Positions 19,144 to 27,994 of a stretch of DNA of 63,137 nucleotides are shown one piece after another. Below the pieces are notes generated by a model that was given only the letters and a program-made list of their open reading frames with translations, ran no database searches and was not told where the DNA came from. The stretch is taken from the NCBI RefSeq assembly GCF_003415675.1, contig NZ_QFZK01000019.1, positions 1-63,137 of the forward strand. The letters run 5' to 3'. A program made the translations under genes and the position numbers. The DNA is from Rhodoferax lacus. Its GTDB lineage: Bacteria > Pseudomonadota > Gammaproteobacteria > Burkholderiales > Burkholderiaceae_C. Within the stretch, counting starts at the first letter, position 1. Every line of letters begins with the position of its first letter.

Positions 19144-20292
19144 TTAACGACGGGGCAGTTCGACCGTGGCGCTACCCTTGGCCGTGGTCTGGCCCAGTTG
19201 GTTCTCGGCCCACACTTCCAGGTCCACCAGGGCGCGCTCGCCTTCGATGCGCTTGCCCGTGACACGGCCCTTGGTGTAGGTGCAGTCACCAAAGATGACC
19301 GGCAGCTTCAGGCGGATGCTCAAGGCGCGGACAAAGCCCTGGTCGCCGATCCAGTTGGTCAGCGTGGTGGTGACCATGCCGCAGCGCTGCGGGCCGTTGT
19401 CATACGGGCCGGGCATGCCCAGGTCCTGGGTGGCAACCTTGGCATCCTGGTGGCCGATGCTGGGCAGCACAGCCGCACCGAAGTAGCTCTTGTCGTAGTT
19501 GTTGGGCAGACGCTCGGGGCTATGGTGGGCCCAGTCGCGGTACTTCCAGCGCAGCTTGGTGGACTTGTAGCCCGAGGTGCCCACGGCGCCGCAGTAGTAG
19601 GCCGTCATGTCCTGCTGGTTGATGGGGCCGCGCACGGTGCCGGGCAACAGGGTGCCGTCCACTACGTCGTCCCAGAACAGTACCTCGGCGCCGCGGCGGT
19701 ATTCGTTGACCTGGGCACTGACAATTTTTTCCAGCTCGTCGGCGCTGTACACATGCTTTTCGCGCGGTGCGTAGCGCAGGCCACCCTCGGCGGACTGGCG
19801 CCCGACACGGAAGGTGTGCGACTTCACCCGGGTCAGCAAATGGCCGTCCTGGTTGGTGTACTGCACGTCGCCCGTCTGCACGATCATGTTGGAGACGGTC
19901 TTGCCCGACAGGGGCTGGGCATCCACATACTCGGCCTTGGCTGTCACCACATCGTTGCGGCGGATGGGCTGGTGGAACTCGGCATCAATGCCGGAGTAGA
20001 ACCACTGCACATCGGGCAGCCCGGGGGCGACCACGGCATCCCAGATGCCAAAGAAAAAGGTGGGCGGTGCCACCAGGCCACCCCACTTCGTGGTCTTGGC
20101 ATAGGCCGGGTCGCAGAACAGCGGATTGTCATCGCCAATGCCCCAGGAATAGTGGCGTATGGCGTCCCAGCTGGCTTCCTCGTTCCATTGCTCGACGCGG
20201 ATCGGCATGCCCAGCAAGGCCCGGGCCTGCGCCAGGGAATCATCGCCAATCGAGGGGGCCAACAACTTGCCTTTAACGGTAGCTTCATCCAT
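19144..20292 (-). CDS. Two-domain MaoC/FAS1-like acyl dehydratase
   Basis: A 382-aa double hot-dog protein. The N-terminal FAS1-like dehydratase domain carries GIGDDNPLFCDPAYAKTTKWGG and APPTFF; the position often held by His in MaoC is Phe, as in many members of this subfamily. The C-terminal MaoC-like domain has QDMTAYYCGAVG and CGMVTTTLTNWIGDQGFVRAL. It is expected to hydrate or dehydrate a CoA thioester. Located in the operon between an SDR and the synthetase; start ATG 20292 lies after a short A/T-rich leader. Confidence 0.8.
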   Translation of the reverse strand: MDEATVKGKLLAPSIGDDSLAQARALLGMPIRVEQWNEEASWDAIRHYSWGIGDDNPLFCDPAYAKTTKWGGLVAPPTFFFGIWDAVVAPGLPDVQWFYSGIDAEFHQPIRRNDVVTAKAEYVDAQPLSGKTVSNMIVQTGDVQYTNQDGHLLTRVKSHTFRVGRQSAEGGLRYAPREKHVYSADELEKIVSAQVNEYRRGAEVLFWDDVVDGTLLPGTVRGPINQQDMTAYYCGAVGTSGYKSTKLRWKYRDWAHHSPERLPNNYDKSYFGAAVLPSIGHQDAKVATQDLGMPGPYDNGPQRCGMVTTTLTNWIGDQGFVRALSIRLKLPVIFGDCTYTKGRVTGKRIEGERALVDLEVWAENQLGQTTAKGSATVELPRR

Positions 20293-20337
20293 TTTTTTTG
20301 TCCTGATAAATAAATATATATATGCGCCGGTTGCGCG

Positions 20338-21105
20338 TTAAATCTTGGTAGAGCCAAGTCCCATTCCACCGTCGACATCGAGCACAGCGCCCGTGGTCCA
20401 CGAAGCCAGTAACAGGTAGTGAATTGCCTGGGCGATATCCTCTGGTTCACCAATGCGGCCAATCGGATGCAGGGCTGCCAGGTTGCGGAACAGGCGTTTG
20501 GATTCCTCCAGGTCCTGTCCGCTGGCAGCGGCATTGATCTCGGTGGCCACAGCCCCGGGTATCACGCAATTCACCCGCACGCCCTTGGGGCCGAGCTCGG
20601 CCGCCAGCACGCGCGAGACCGTCAGAATCGCGCCCTTGGATGCTGCATAGGCCAGCCGTCCGGGCAGTGCCAGACGGGAGTGCACCGAGCCGATAAAGAC
20701 CACCGAGCCTTTGGCGGCCTGCAGCGCGGGCAAGGCCAGTTGCGTCATCAGCAGCGGTGCATTCACATTGGTGTTGAGCACCCGGCTCAGGGCTTCGTCG
20801 TCAAGACCTTCCAGGCCGCTGTGGTGGGTGATACCGGCGTTGTTGATGAGTGCATCGAGGCGCCCGCCTCCATGCTGCAGGGCCTGTTGCAGCGCGGCTT
20901 GGCGGTCAGCTGCCAGGCACACATCGGCGGCCAGCCAGCTGCAGCGCTCACCAAGGGAGGCGGCCACTGCCTGCAGGCGGTCGGCCCGGCGGCCGGTGAT
21001 GGTGACGCGTGCGCCCTGGGCGCACAGGTAGCGCGCCGTGCCTTCGCCAATGCCGGAGCCGCCACCGGTTACCAGGATCGACAGGTTTTCAATCGAGCTG
21101 TTCAT
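20338..21105 (-). CDS. Short-chain dehydrogenase/reductase (SDR)
   Basis: A 255-aa classical SDR with TGGGSGIGEGTA, NNAGITHH, the catalytic serine in FIGSVHSRLALPG, YAASKG and DVDGGMGLGS at the C-terminus. ATG 21105 gives the standard start just before the first beta strand. A longer frame upstream is not family-like. One of three SDRs encoded by this catabolic minus-strand operon and its neighbour, suggesting several alcohol/ketone interconversions. Confidence 0.88.
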   Translation of the reverse strand: MNSSIENLSILVTGGGSGIGEGTARYLCAQGARVTITGRRADRLQAVAASLGERCSWLAADVCLAADRQAALQQALQHGGGRLDALINNAGITHHSGLEGLDDEALSRVLNTNVNAPLLMTQLALPALQAAKGSVVFIGSVHSRLALPGRLAYAASKGAILTVSRVLAAELGPKGVRVNCVIPGAVATEINAAASGQDLEESKRLFRNLAALHPIGRIGEPEDIAQAIHYLLLASWTTGAVLDVDGGMGLGSTKI

Positions 21106-21133
21106 GTAGGTGTCTCTTGGGGTTGTGTTGGGT

Positions 21134-21823
21134 TCAGAGGGTTTGCCCGCTGGCCCAGCGGGCCGCGCGCTGGATGATTTGCCGGTGCACGCTGTTTGCG
21201 AGCGATGCGCTGTCATGGCCCAGGGCGTCATAGACCAGGCGCCCGCTGGGCAGTGTGCGGGTCCACAGGCAGGGCGAGAACTCGGTTTGCCCGGCGGCAC
21301 GCACCTCCATCAGCGGCTGCACGCCGGGTGCAACCACCATGTCGGTATAGGCCTCGTCCTCCAAGGCAAAGGCGGGCAAGCCGGCTACGATGGGGTGGCT
21401 GTTGGCGGTGGGCTGCACCTGCACCGTGCCCAAAGGCGGGTGGTAGGAATGGCCCCAGGTCCAGCGCGCGCCCACGGCGTCCTGCCATTCGGGCCAGTCA
21501 TCAAAGCAGATGGCGGCAGTGTGCAGGGCCAGTACGCCCTTGCCCGCATCCAGGTGCTGCTGCAGGGCCTGGCGCTGCGCCGGGCTGGGGCTGAAGGCCG
21601 ACTCCGCGCGCTGGGCGGCAAACTTTTCCTGCGGCATGGTCCAGCGCAGGGCATAGACCGTCAGCAGGTCGTAGTTGCCCGTGGCCAGTTCGGCAAAGCC
21701 GTGGTCCAGGTCGTCGGTGACGGTGCTGGCAAAGCCGGCTTCGTTCAGCAGGGCCTGCAGGGTCCGCGAGGCGTCGGCAAAGGGGTGGTAGAGGCCGCCG
21801 GTGAGTACCAGGTTTTTCAGCAT
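21134..21823 (-). CDS. ThuA-like (class I glutamine amidotransferase fold) protein
   Basis: A 229-aa protein with the ThuA pattern: LVLTGGLYHPFADAS at the N-terminus, YDLLTVYALRW, GKGVLALHTAAICFDDWPEW and the HSYHPPLG segment. ThuA proteins occur in trehalose and keto-sugar metabolism and in various catabolic clusters; their chemistry is poorly defined. Its ATG lies one base after the stop of the preceding SDR, so translation is coupled. Its presence in an alicyclic-acid type operon is unusual. Confidence 0.75.
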   Translation of the reverse strand: MLKNLVLTGGLYHPFADASRTLQALLNEAGFASTVTDDLDHGFAELATGNYDLLTVYALRWTMPQEKFAAQRAESAFSPSPAQRQALQQHLDAGKGVLALHTAAICFDDWPEWQDAVGARWTWGHSYHPPLGTVQVQPTANSHPIVAGLPAFALEDEAYTDMVVAPGVQPLMEVRAAGQTEFSPCLWTRTLPSGRLVYDALGHDSASLANSVHRQIIQRAARWASGQTL

Positions 21824-21824
21824 G

Positions 21825-22574
21825 TCATTCCCGCGGTATCTGGTTCAACAGGCTGTGCGTCAGGGCCCCGTCCACCACCAGGTTGTGGCCGCTGATGTAG
21901 TTGGCCTTTTCTGAGGCCAGGAACAGCACGGCATCGGCAATGTCTTGCTCCAGGCCCAGGCGCTTGAGCGGCACCGCCGCCGTGCGCACGGCGCGCGTGC
22001 TGGCATTGGCGTACACCGCAGCACTCATGCCACCATCGATGAAGCCGGGCGACACGGTGTTGACGCGGATGCCCAAGGCGCCCCACTCCAGCGCCATCAG
22101 CTCGGTCAGCTTGATCAGGCCGGCCTTGGCGGCGGCATAGGCGTTGGTGCCAAAGCTGGGGGTGATGCCGCCAATCGAGGCGATGTTGACGATGGAGCCC
22201 GGCTTGCCTGCATCGCGCAGGCCCGAAGCCACCTGCTGCGACACCACAAAGGCGCCGGTCAGGTCGATGTCCAGAATGCGGCGGAAGTCCTGCACGGTGA
22301 TGTCCAGCAGGGGTGCGAACTTCACGATGCCGGCGTTGTTGACCAGCAGTTCGGGCACCTGGCCCAGGGTCTGCAATACCTGTGCGACTTGCGCCGCATC
22401 GGTGATGTCGCAGGTAAAGGCAGTGGCATCGGGCAGGCTGGCGGACGTGGCCTGGAGTGCAGCGGCATTCACGTCCAGCAGGGCCAGGCGGTAGCCGTCG
22501 CGGCTGGCCGCAGCGGCAATGGCTGCGCCAATGCCGCCACTGGAGCCGGTGATGAGGGCGAGCTTTTTGGGCAT
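21825..22574 (-). CDS. Short-chain dehydrogenase/reductase (SDR)
   Basis: A 249-aa SDR with ALITGSSGGIGAAIA, VNNAGIVKF, NIASIGGITPSFG, AYAAAKAG (Tyr-x3-Lys) and a C-terminal HNLVVDGALTHSLL. ATG 22574 sits directly before the first strand. It is second in the operon after the amidohydrolase (16-bp gap) and coupled to the ThuA-like gene. Likely acts on a hydroxy or keto intermediate with NAD(P). Confidence 0.88.
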   Translation of the reverse strand: MPKKLALITGSSGGIGAAIAAAASRDGYRLALLDVNAAALQATSASLPDATAFTCDITDAAQVAQVLQTLGQVPELLVNNAGIVKFAPLLDITVQDFRRILDIDLTGAFVVSQQVASGLRDAGKPGSIVNIASIGGITPSFGTNAYAAAKAGLIKLTELMALEWGALGIRVNTVSPGFIDGGMSAAVYANASTRAVRTAAVPLKRLGLEQDIADAVLFLASEKANYISGHNLVVDGALTHSLLNQIPRE

Positions 22575-22590
22575 GGGCCTGTGTTTCTTA

Positions 22591-23937
22591 TTACTTGGCC
22601 GCACGTGCCTTGGCCACGATGTCCTTGGTGAGAATCTCGCCAAAGTCGTGGCAGCGCCATTCGGGGATGTTGCTGCGCACCGGATCCTGGCGCTGCAGGT
22701 CAATGAAGCGCCCATTGGCCATCACGGCGTGCAACTGTTCACGCTGGCCCAGCAGGGTCACGTCCTTGGAGGGGTCTCCCTTGACCACCAGCAGGTCGGC
22801 CAGGCGGTTCTTCTGGATGGTGCCGACCTTGTCCTTCAGGCGCAGGCACAGGGCGCCGTTTTCGGTGGCGCACTGGATGGCTTGCAGGGGCGTCAGGCCG
22901 AAGTGCTGCACGAACACTTCCATCTCGCGGTAATGCCAGTCGCCATAAGGCGTGACCGAAAAGCCGGACTCGGAGCCGCACAGCAGCGGCACACCGGCAT
23001 CAAAGGCCTTGCGGAACATGGCAGAGCTGGTTTCGATTTCCTTGCGGAACAGGTCCTGCAGCGCGGGGCTGGCATGGATGGCATCGCCGAAGTCCGACAG
23101 GTTGGCCTGGAATGTCAGGGCCGGCACCAGATGCGCCTGGTATTTGACCAATGCATCCAGGGCCGCATCGTCCATGGAGGTGCCATGGATGATCTGGTCG
23201 AAACCGGCCTCGCAGGCCATCACAATCGATTTGGCGCTGCGGCAATGGCCCGCTACCGGCACACCGAGGTCATGCGCGATCGCGGTGATGGTGCGCATCT
23301 CTTCCATGGTGAAGGTCACCAGTTCGCCTTCGCTGCGGCGGTGTCCGAGCGAGCCGGTCACATGGACCTTGATCCAGTCGGCGCCTTGTTTGATCTGGCG
23401 GCGCACCTCGGCAATGATTTCGTCCTTGCCACTGACCAGACGGGCGTAGGCCATGGTGCCGTGGTCGGGCATGAGCCGACCGGCAGCGCCGCCCACCGAG
23501 GTCATCAGGGCATAGCTGCCCGCAGCAATGCGCGGGCCTTCCACCACGCCGTGCTGAATGGCTTCCTTGATATCGATGCCCAGGTCAAAGATGGAGTCCA
23601 CATCAAAGTAGCCGGTGACACCGGCCGTCAGGATCTTGCGGGCATTGCGCACCGTGGTGATGGCGGCCATGCCGGGGCGGCGGTGGTAGAACAGCTCGTC
23701 GTGGCCGGCGGCATCGTCAAAGGTGGAGTGCACATGGGCGTCAATCAGGCCCGGCATCACCGTCATACCGGTGGCATCCAGGCGCTGGGTGCCGGGAAGG
23801 GCGGCGGCCTTCTGGTCGGCCTCTGCGCCCACGGCAGTGATCATGTTCCCCTCTACCAGCACGCTGCCCTGAAAAGGCGCTTTCCCCGTACCGTCAATAA
23901 TTGAACCGTGCTCCAGAAGCCAAGACTGATGTGCCAT
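22591..23937 (-). CDS. Metal-dependent amidohydrolase-superfamily protein
   Basis: A 448-aa protein with the composite beta-domain (GSVLVEGNMITAVG) and TIM barrel. Metal ligands are in MPGLIDAHVHSTFDD (His-x-His), the carboxylated-Lys region IKVHVTG, AGHCRSAKSI and IIHGTSM, with an Asp/Ser region at CGSESGFSV. The ending NRLADLLVVKGDPSKDV is typical of the imidazolonepropionase/prolidase-like branch. It may open a lactone, lactam or cyclic intermediate. First gene of the eight-gene minus-strand operon. Its promoter is shared with the Rieske gene and carries IclR-type operators. Confidence 0.85.
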   Translation of the reverse strand: MAHQSWLLEHGSIIDGTGKAPFQGSVLVEGNMITAVGAEADQKAAALPGTQRLDATGMTVMPGLIDAHVHSTFDDAAGHDELFYHRRPGMAAITTVRNARKILTAGVTGYFDVDSIFDLGIDIKEAIQHGVVEGPRIAAGSYALMTSVGGAAGRLMPDHGTMAYARLVSGKDEIIAEVRRQIKQGADWIKVHVTGSLGHRRSEGELVTFTMEEMRTITAIAHDLGVPVAGHCRSAKSIVMACEAGFDQIIHGTSMDDAALDALVKYQAHLVPALTFQANLSDFGDAIHASPALQDLFRKEIETSSAMFRKAFDAGVPLLCGSESGFSVTPYGDWHYREMEVFVQHFGLTPLQAIQCATENGALCLRLKDKVGTIQKNRLADLLVVKGDPSKDVTLLGQREQLHAVMANGRFIDLQRQDPVRSNIPEWRCHDFGEILTKDIVAKARAAK

Positions 23938-23952
23938 GAATGCCCTTTAAAG

Positions 23953-23987
23953 TTTCCACATTGGAATAATTATTTCTTATTTGAATT
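23953..23987. promoter_or_regulatory. Paired IclR-type operators between amidohydrolase and Rieske genes
   Basis: TTTCCACATTGGAAT (23953-23967) is a palindrome with arms TTCCA/TGGAA. TTTCTTATTTGAATT (23973-23987) is a weaker site centred 20 bp away. They lie in the AT-rich 198-bp divergent region and could control both operons. Confidence 0.7.
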
Positions 23988-24135
23988 TATAAATCAACTT
24001 AGGGAAAACACTATTTCCTGATTTGATTTGCTTGATTCATACTCTGGCACGCTTATGGAGGCCTTGTTGGCCCCAGGTGCAGGAAACAACCAGCACGCAG
24101 CCATTCCGGCTGTGTGTGCCCCTCAGGAGATAGAG

Positions 24136-25389
24136 ATGGCCCAGTCCCCGTACGAGAAGGAACAGACGATTCAGATGGTCAAGCGCGTGGTGCAGCACGC
24201 CGCTGCCGGCACCACCGATTCCACCCCCGAGATCTACAAGTTGCCGGTAGAGACGTATTTCCCGCAGAGCTGGGATGAAGAGATGAACGCCATCTTCCGC
24301 CGCCTGCCGCTGATGCTGGCGCTGAGCTGTGAGCTGCGCAATCCGGGCGACTACAAGGCGCTGCAGATTCTGGATGTGCCGGTGCTGATCGTGCGCGGTG
24401 ACGACAACAAGGTACGTGCTTTCATCAACACCTGCACCCACCGCGGCCGCGCCGTCACACCCACCAGCGACGAACTGGGCAACACCAAAACTTTTGTCTG
24501 TCCCTACCATGCCTGGCGCTTTGCCACCGATGGCAAGTTGGTGGCAGTGGCCGACCCGCGCAAGTTTGGTGAAGTGGACAAGTGTTCCCTGAACCTGCGC
24601 GAGCTGCCTTGCGAGGAGCGTGTGGGCTTCATCTTTGTCAGCCTCACCCGCGGTATGACCTTCAACCTGGACGAATACCTGGGCGGCATGCTCGAAGAGT
24701 TGACCTGTCTGGAAGCGGACAAGTGGTTTGTGCACGGCCGCCCACGGCTGGAGAGCGCCAACTGGAAGATCACGCACGACGGCTATGTCGAGTCCTACCA
24801 CATACCCTTTTTGCACCGCACCACGCTGCACGAACTGTGGAAGCGGGAGAGCCTGAGTTCGGTCTCGATTTACGACGCCTACGGCCCGCTGGATTGCGGA
24901 CCTCACCAGCGCATGGGCGGCAATGCCTGGGGCTACGACCCGGCGCTGATGGCCAAGATGAAGGATGTGCCGGAGTCCGACTACACCGAGCACCACTTCC
25001 ATGCCGTGCGCACGCTGTTTCCCATGATTTCCATTTCTGCCAACAAGGCCGGTGGCCTGGTGTCTCAGCTGTTCCCCATCAGCTCCGACCGCTGCGTCAC
25101 GGTGCAAAACCATGTGTCCACACGCGACCCGGCTAGCATGAGCGCCGAAGAAACCAAGGCCATGCAGGACCGCATTGCGCTGTATACGGCCGTGGTGCGC
25201 GATGAGGACTACTCCAGCAGCTTCAGCATCCAGGCCGGTATCAAGACCGGTGCGGTGACCGAGATGCTGTTTGGCCGTAACGAGGGCGGCGCGCAGAATT
25301 TCCACAAATCGGTGGCGCACTACGTTGCGCAATACCGGGCCGAAAAGCAGGCCGCCTCAAGCGCAACCCCAACAGAAAGCAAAGCATGA
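24136..25389 (+). CDS. Rieske ring-hydroxylating oxygenase, alpha subunit
   Basis: A 417-aa non-haem iron oxygenase. The Rieske cluster ligands are Cys100 and His102 (NTCTHRGRA) and Cys122 and His125 (CPYHAW). The mononuclear iron region is NWKITHDGYVESYHIPFLH with His222 and His227, and Asp215/Glu219 nearby for electron transfer. It should insert oxygen into an aromatic or alicyclic ring using electrons from the PDR-type reductase at 15.2 kb. ATG 24136 has AGGAG upstream; earlier in-frame starts are not family-like. First gene of a five-gene plus-strand operon. Confidence 0.92.
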   Translation: MAQSPYEKEQTIQMVKRVVQHAAAGTTDSTPEIYKLPVETYFPQSWDEEMNAIFRRLPLMLALSCELRNPGDYKALQILDVPVLIVRGDDNKVRAFINTCTHRGRAVTPTSDELGNTKTFVCPYHAWRFATDGKLVAVADPRKFGEVDKCSLNLRELPCEERVGFIFVSLTRGMTFNLDEYLGGMLEELTCLEADKWFVHGRPRLESANWKITHDGYVESYHIPFLHRTTLHELWKRESLSSVSIYDAYGPLDCGPHQRMGGNAWGYDPALMAKMKDVPESDYTEHHFHAVRTLFPMISISANKAGGLVSQLFPISSDRCVTVQNHVSTRDPASMSAEETKAMQDRIALYTAVVRDEDYSSSFSIQAGIKTGAVTEMLFGRNEGGAQNFHKSVAHYVAQYRAEKQAASSATPTESKA

Positions 25390-25937
25390 GCGCCGCCCTG
25401 ACTCTGGAAGAACGCATCACCCGCGTGGAAGACCGCCTAGCACTGCGCGAGATGGTGTCAACCTACAACATTGCCATCGACAACCGCGATCTCGATACCG
25501 TGGGTACGCTGTTCACCGCCAACGCATTCTTTGGCTCGGCCGATGGCGCCATGGGGGCCACCGGGCCGCAGGCCATCGTGGACCAGTTCAAGTCACGCTT
25601 CAGCGTGCTGGGTGCCACCAACCACTTCACGCACGACCAGCTCATTACCTTCGAGAGCGCAACGCGTGCTACCGGCACCGTGGCGTCGCATGCCGAAGTC
25701 TGGCGCAACGAGCAGGCCATGGTCACCGCCCTGCGCTATGCCGACATCTATGAAAAGCAGGACGGCGTCTGGCGCTTTGCCGAGCGCAAGTTGTCATTCA
25801 TGTATTACCTCAGCCTGGCGGATTACCCCAAGCTGCTGGGCCAACGCGACCGCAACCGCGCAGGCCCTGTGCCGAAGGATGCCGACTGGCCCGAAGGCAC
25901 CTCCACCTATGTGGAATACCGCCCCGCCAAGGCCTGA
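25386..25937 (+). CDS. NTF2-like/SnoaL-type protein
   Basis: A 183-aa cone-fold protein starting ITRVEDRLALREMVSTYNIAIDNRDLDTV and continuing with TNHFTHDQLI and YADIYEKQDGVWRFAERKL, as in nuclear-transport-factor-2-like enzymes. Its ATGA overlap with the Rieske alpha gene suggests a beta-subunit-like partner, since ring-hydroxylating dioxygenase small subunits have the same fold. It could equally be an isomerase or dehydratase of the SnoaL/scytalone-dehydratase type. Confidence 0.8.
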   Translation: MSAALTLEERITRVEDRLALREMVSTYNIAIDNRDLDTVGTLFTANAFFGSADGAMGATGPQAIVDQFKSRFSVLGATNHFTHDQLITFESATRATGTVASHAEVWRNEQAMVTALRYADIYEKQDGVWRFAERKLSFMYYLSLADYPKLLGQRDRNRAGPVPKDADWPEGTSTYVEYRPAKA

Positions 25938-25939
25938 AG

Positions 25940-26557
25940 ATGCTGATCGATCCCAAGGGCCTGGACTTCCGGGTGCTGCACCACCTGTTGGCCGGGGCGA
26001 TTGTTCCGCGCCCGATTGCGCTGGTGAGTACGGTGGGCGAAAGTGGTGTGCAGAATGTGGCGCCGCTGAGTTCCATCAGCATTGCCAGCGTGTCGCCGCC
26101 GGTGTTGAGCTTTTCGGTTTCCACGCGGCGCAGGCGTGGTGGCGAGAAGAAGGACACGCTGCGCAATATTGAATTTGCGCGCGAGTTTGTGGTGGCCGTG
26201 CCCTGCACCGAAGAGATGGCACAGTCCATGAGCAATGCCGGTGCCGAATTCCCCAGCCATGTCAGCGAGTTTGAGATGACCGGCCTGACACCGGTGCCGG
26301 CCAGCTTCGTGAAGGCGGCGCTGGTGGCCCAGGCCCCGGTGAACTTTGAATGCCGCCTGCTGCAAATCATCGAGTTCGGCGAGCACCCCAGCGTCTCCAG
26401 CCTGGTGCTGGCCGAAGTGCTGGCTGTGCATGCCAAGGACGAGTTCTATATCGATGGCGAACTTCAGCCGCATCTGATGAAACCGATTGGCCGTCTGCTC
26501 GAACCCTATTGCCGCACCCGCGACATCTTCGACTTGCGCGTGGAATACACGCTGTAA
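25940..26557 (+). CDS. Flavin reductase-like FMN-binding split-barrel protein
   Basis: A 205-aa protein with the flavin-reductase pattern IVPRPIALVSTV, NVAPLSSISIASVSPPVLSFSV and RNIEFAREFVVAVPC. It may supply reduced FMN to a monooxygenase or bind FMN tightly. It begins three bases after the NTF2-like gene, hence coupled. No flavin-dependent monooxygenase is encoded in the window, so its partner is unclear; it could provide an auxiliary electron route to the Rieske enzyme. Confidence 0.85.
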   Translation: MLIDPKGLDFRVLHHLLAGAIVPRPIALVSTVGESGVQNVAPLSSISIASVSPPVLSFSVSTRRRRGGEKKDTLRNIEFAREFVVAVPCTEEMAQSMSNAGAEFPSHVSEFEMTGLTPVPASFVKAALVAQAPVNFECRLLQIIEFGEHPSVSSLVLAEVLAVHAKDEFYIDGELQPHLMKPIGRLLEPYCRTRDIFDLRVEYTL

Positions 26558-26599
26558 CAACCGGGTGCCGCCAGTGCGCGAGGCCCTGCAGGAATACGC

Positions 26600-27304
26600 A
26601 TGAACAAAATTTATCCGGACGCAGCCAGCGCGCTGCAGGGCTTGGTGGCCGATGGTGCGCTGCTGGCGGTGGGAGGCTTTGGCCTGTGTGGCATACCCGA
26701 AGCCCTGATCGAGGCGCTGCAGCACAGCCAGGCCAAAGACCTGACGGTGATCTCCAACAATGCCGGCGTGGATGGCTTTGGCCTGGGCCTGCTGCTGGAG
26801 TCACGCCAGATCAAAAAAATGATTTCCAGCTACGTGGGCGAGAACAAGGAGTTCGAGCGCCAGTACCTGGCCGGCGAACTGGAGCTGGAGTTCACGCCGC
26901 AGGGCACGCTGGCCGAAAAGTTGCGCGCCGGAGGTGCTGGCATACCCGCCTTCTTCACCAGGACGGGTGTGGGCACCCTGGTGGCCGAGGGCAAGGAGCT
27001 GCGCGATTTCAACGGCGAAACCTATGTCATGGAGCACGCCCTGTTTCCGCAGGTGTCGCTGGTCAAAGCCGATGTGGCAGACCGCAGCGGCAACCTGCGT
27101 TTCCATTTGACGGCGCGCAATTTCAACCCGGCTGTGGCCATGGCCGGCCGGGTCTGCGTGGTGGAGGTGGAGCGCATCGTCGAGAACGGTGAACTCGCCC
27201 CCGATGACATTCACCTGCCTGGCATTTACGTGCACCGCATCGTGCAGAACGCGAGCCCCGAGAAGCGCATTGAAAAGCGCACCACCCGTCAACGCATCGC
27301 CTAA
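26600..27304 (+). CDS. 3-oxoacid CoA-transferase, subunit A
   Basis: A 234-aa family I CoA-transferase alpha subunit with [55 protein letters not shown] and [10 protein letters not shown]. Together with subunit B it moves CoA between a donor such as succinyl-CoA and a 3-oxo acid, activating an intermediate or releasing CoA. It forms a pair with the next gene (9-bp gap), and a good match in length to ScoA-type subunits supports the call. The actual acid is not known. Confidence 0.9.
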   Translation: MNKIYPDAASALQGLVADGALLAVGGFGLCGIPEALIEALQHSQAKDLTVISNNAGVDGFGLGLLLESRQIKKMISSYVGENKEFERQYLAGELELEFTPQGTLAEKLRAGGAGIPAFFTRTGVGTLVAEGKELRDFNGETYVMEHALFPQVSLVKADVADRSGNLRFHLTARNFNPAVAMAGRVCVVEVERIVENGELAPDDIHLPGIYVHRIVQNASPEKRIEKRTTRQRIA

Positions 27305-27313
27305 AGGAACCCC

Positions 27314-27958
27314 ATGGCTTGGACACAGGAACAGATGGCCGCACGTGCGGCGCAGGAGTTGCAGGACGGCTTTTATGTCAACCTGGGCATTGGCATCCCC
27401 ACGCTGGTGGCTAACCATGTGCCAGACGATATCGAGGTCTGGCTGCAAAGCGAAAACGGCTTGCTGGGCATAGGGCCCTTCCCGTACGAGGAAGCAGTGG
27501 ACCCGGATCTGATCAACGCCGGCAAGCAGACCGTTACCACCCTGAAGGGCTCCTCCATTGTCAGCAGCGACCAGGCCTTTGCCATGGTGCGGGGCGGCAA
27601 GATCAACCTGTCCATCCTGGGTGCCATGCAGGTGACCGCGCGCGGTGACCTGGCCAACTGGATGATCCCCGGCAAGATGGTCAAGGGCATGGGTGGCGCC
27701 ATGGATCTGGTGGCCGGTGTGCCGCGGGTGATCGTGCTGATGGAGCATGTGGCCCGCAACAAGAGCGGTGCGCAGGATTTGAAGATTCTGGAGCACTGCA
27801 CCTTGCCGCTGACCGGGCGCGCGGTGGTGGACCGCATCATCACCGACCTGGGTGTGATGGACGTCACACCGCAGGGTTTGCGGCTGCTGGAGTTGGCGCC
27901 CGGTGTGACGCTGGATTACATCCAGGCCCGCACCGGTGTGCCCCTGATCAGCGACTGA
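27314..27958 (+). CDS. 3-oxoacid CoA-transferase, subunit B
   Basis: A 214-aa beta subunit. The catalytic Glu47 lies in [21 protein letters not shown], and [15 protein letters not shown] and [17 protein letters not shown] are conserved. The Glu forms the glutamyl-CoA thioester during transfer. ATG 27314 follows AAAGGAA. Last gene of the Rieske operon; a GC-rich 7-bp hairpin (27966-27984) without a T tract lies in the convergent gap to the next SDR. Confidence 0.92.
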   Translation: MAWTQEQMAARAAQELQDGFYVNLGIGIPTLVANHVPDDIEVWLQSENGLLGIGPFPYEEAVDPDLINAGKQTVTTLKGSSIVSSDQAFAMVRGGKINLSILGAMQVTARGDLANWMIPGKMVKGMGGAMDLVAGVPRVIVLMEHVARNKSGAQDLKILEHCTLPLTGRAVVDRIITDLGVMDVTPQGLRLLELAPGVTLDYIQARTGVPLISD

Positions 27959-27994
27959 GTGGCGCCCGCGCGCTTGGCGCGCGGTCCGTGCGTT

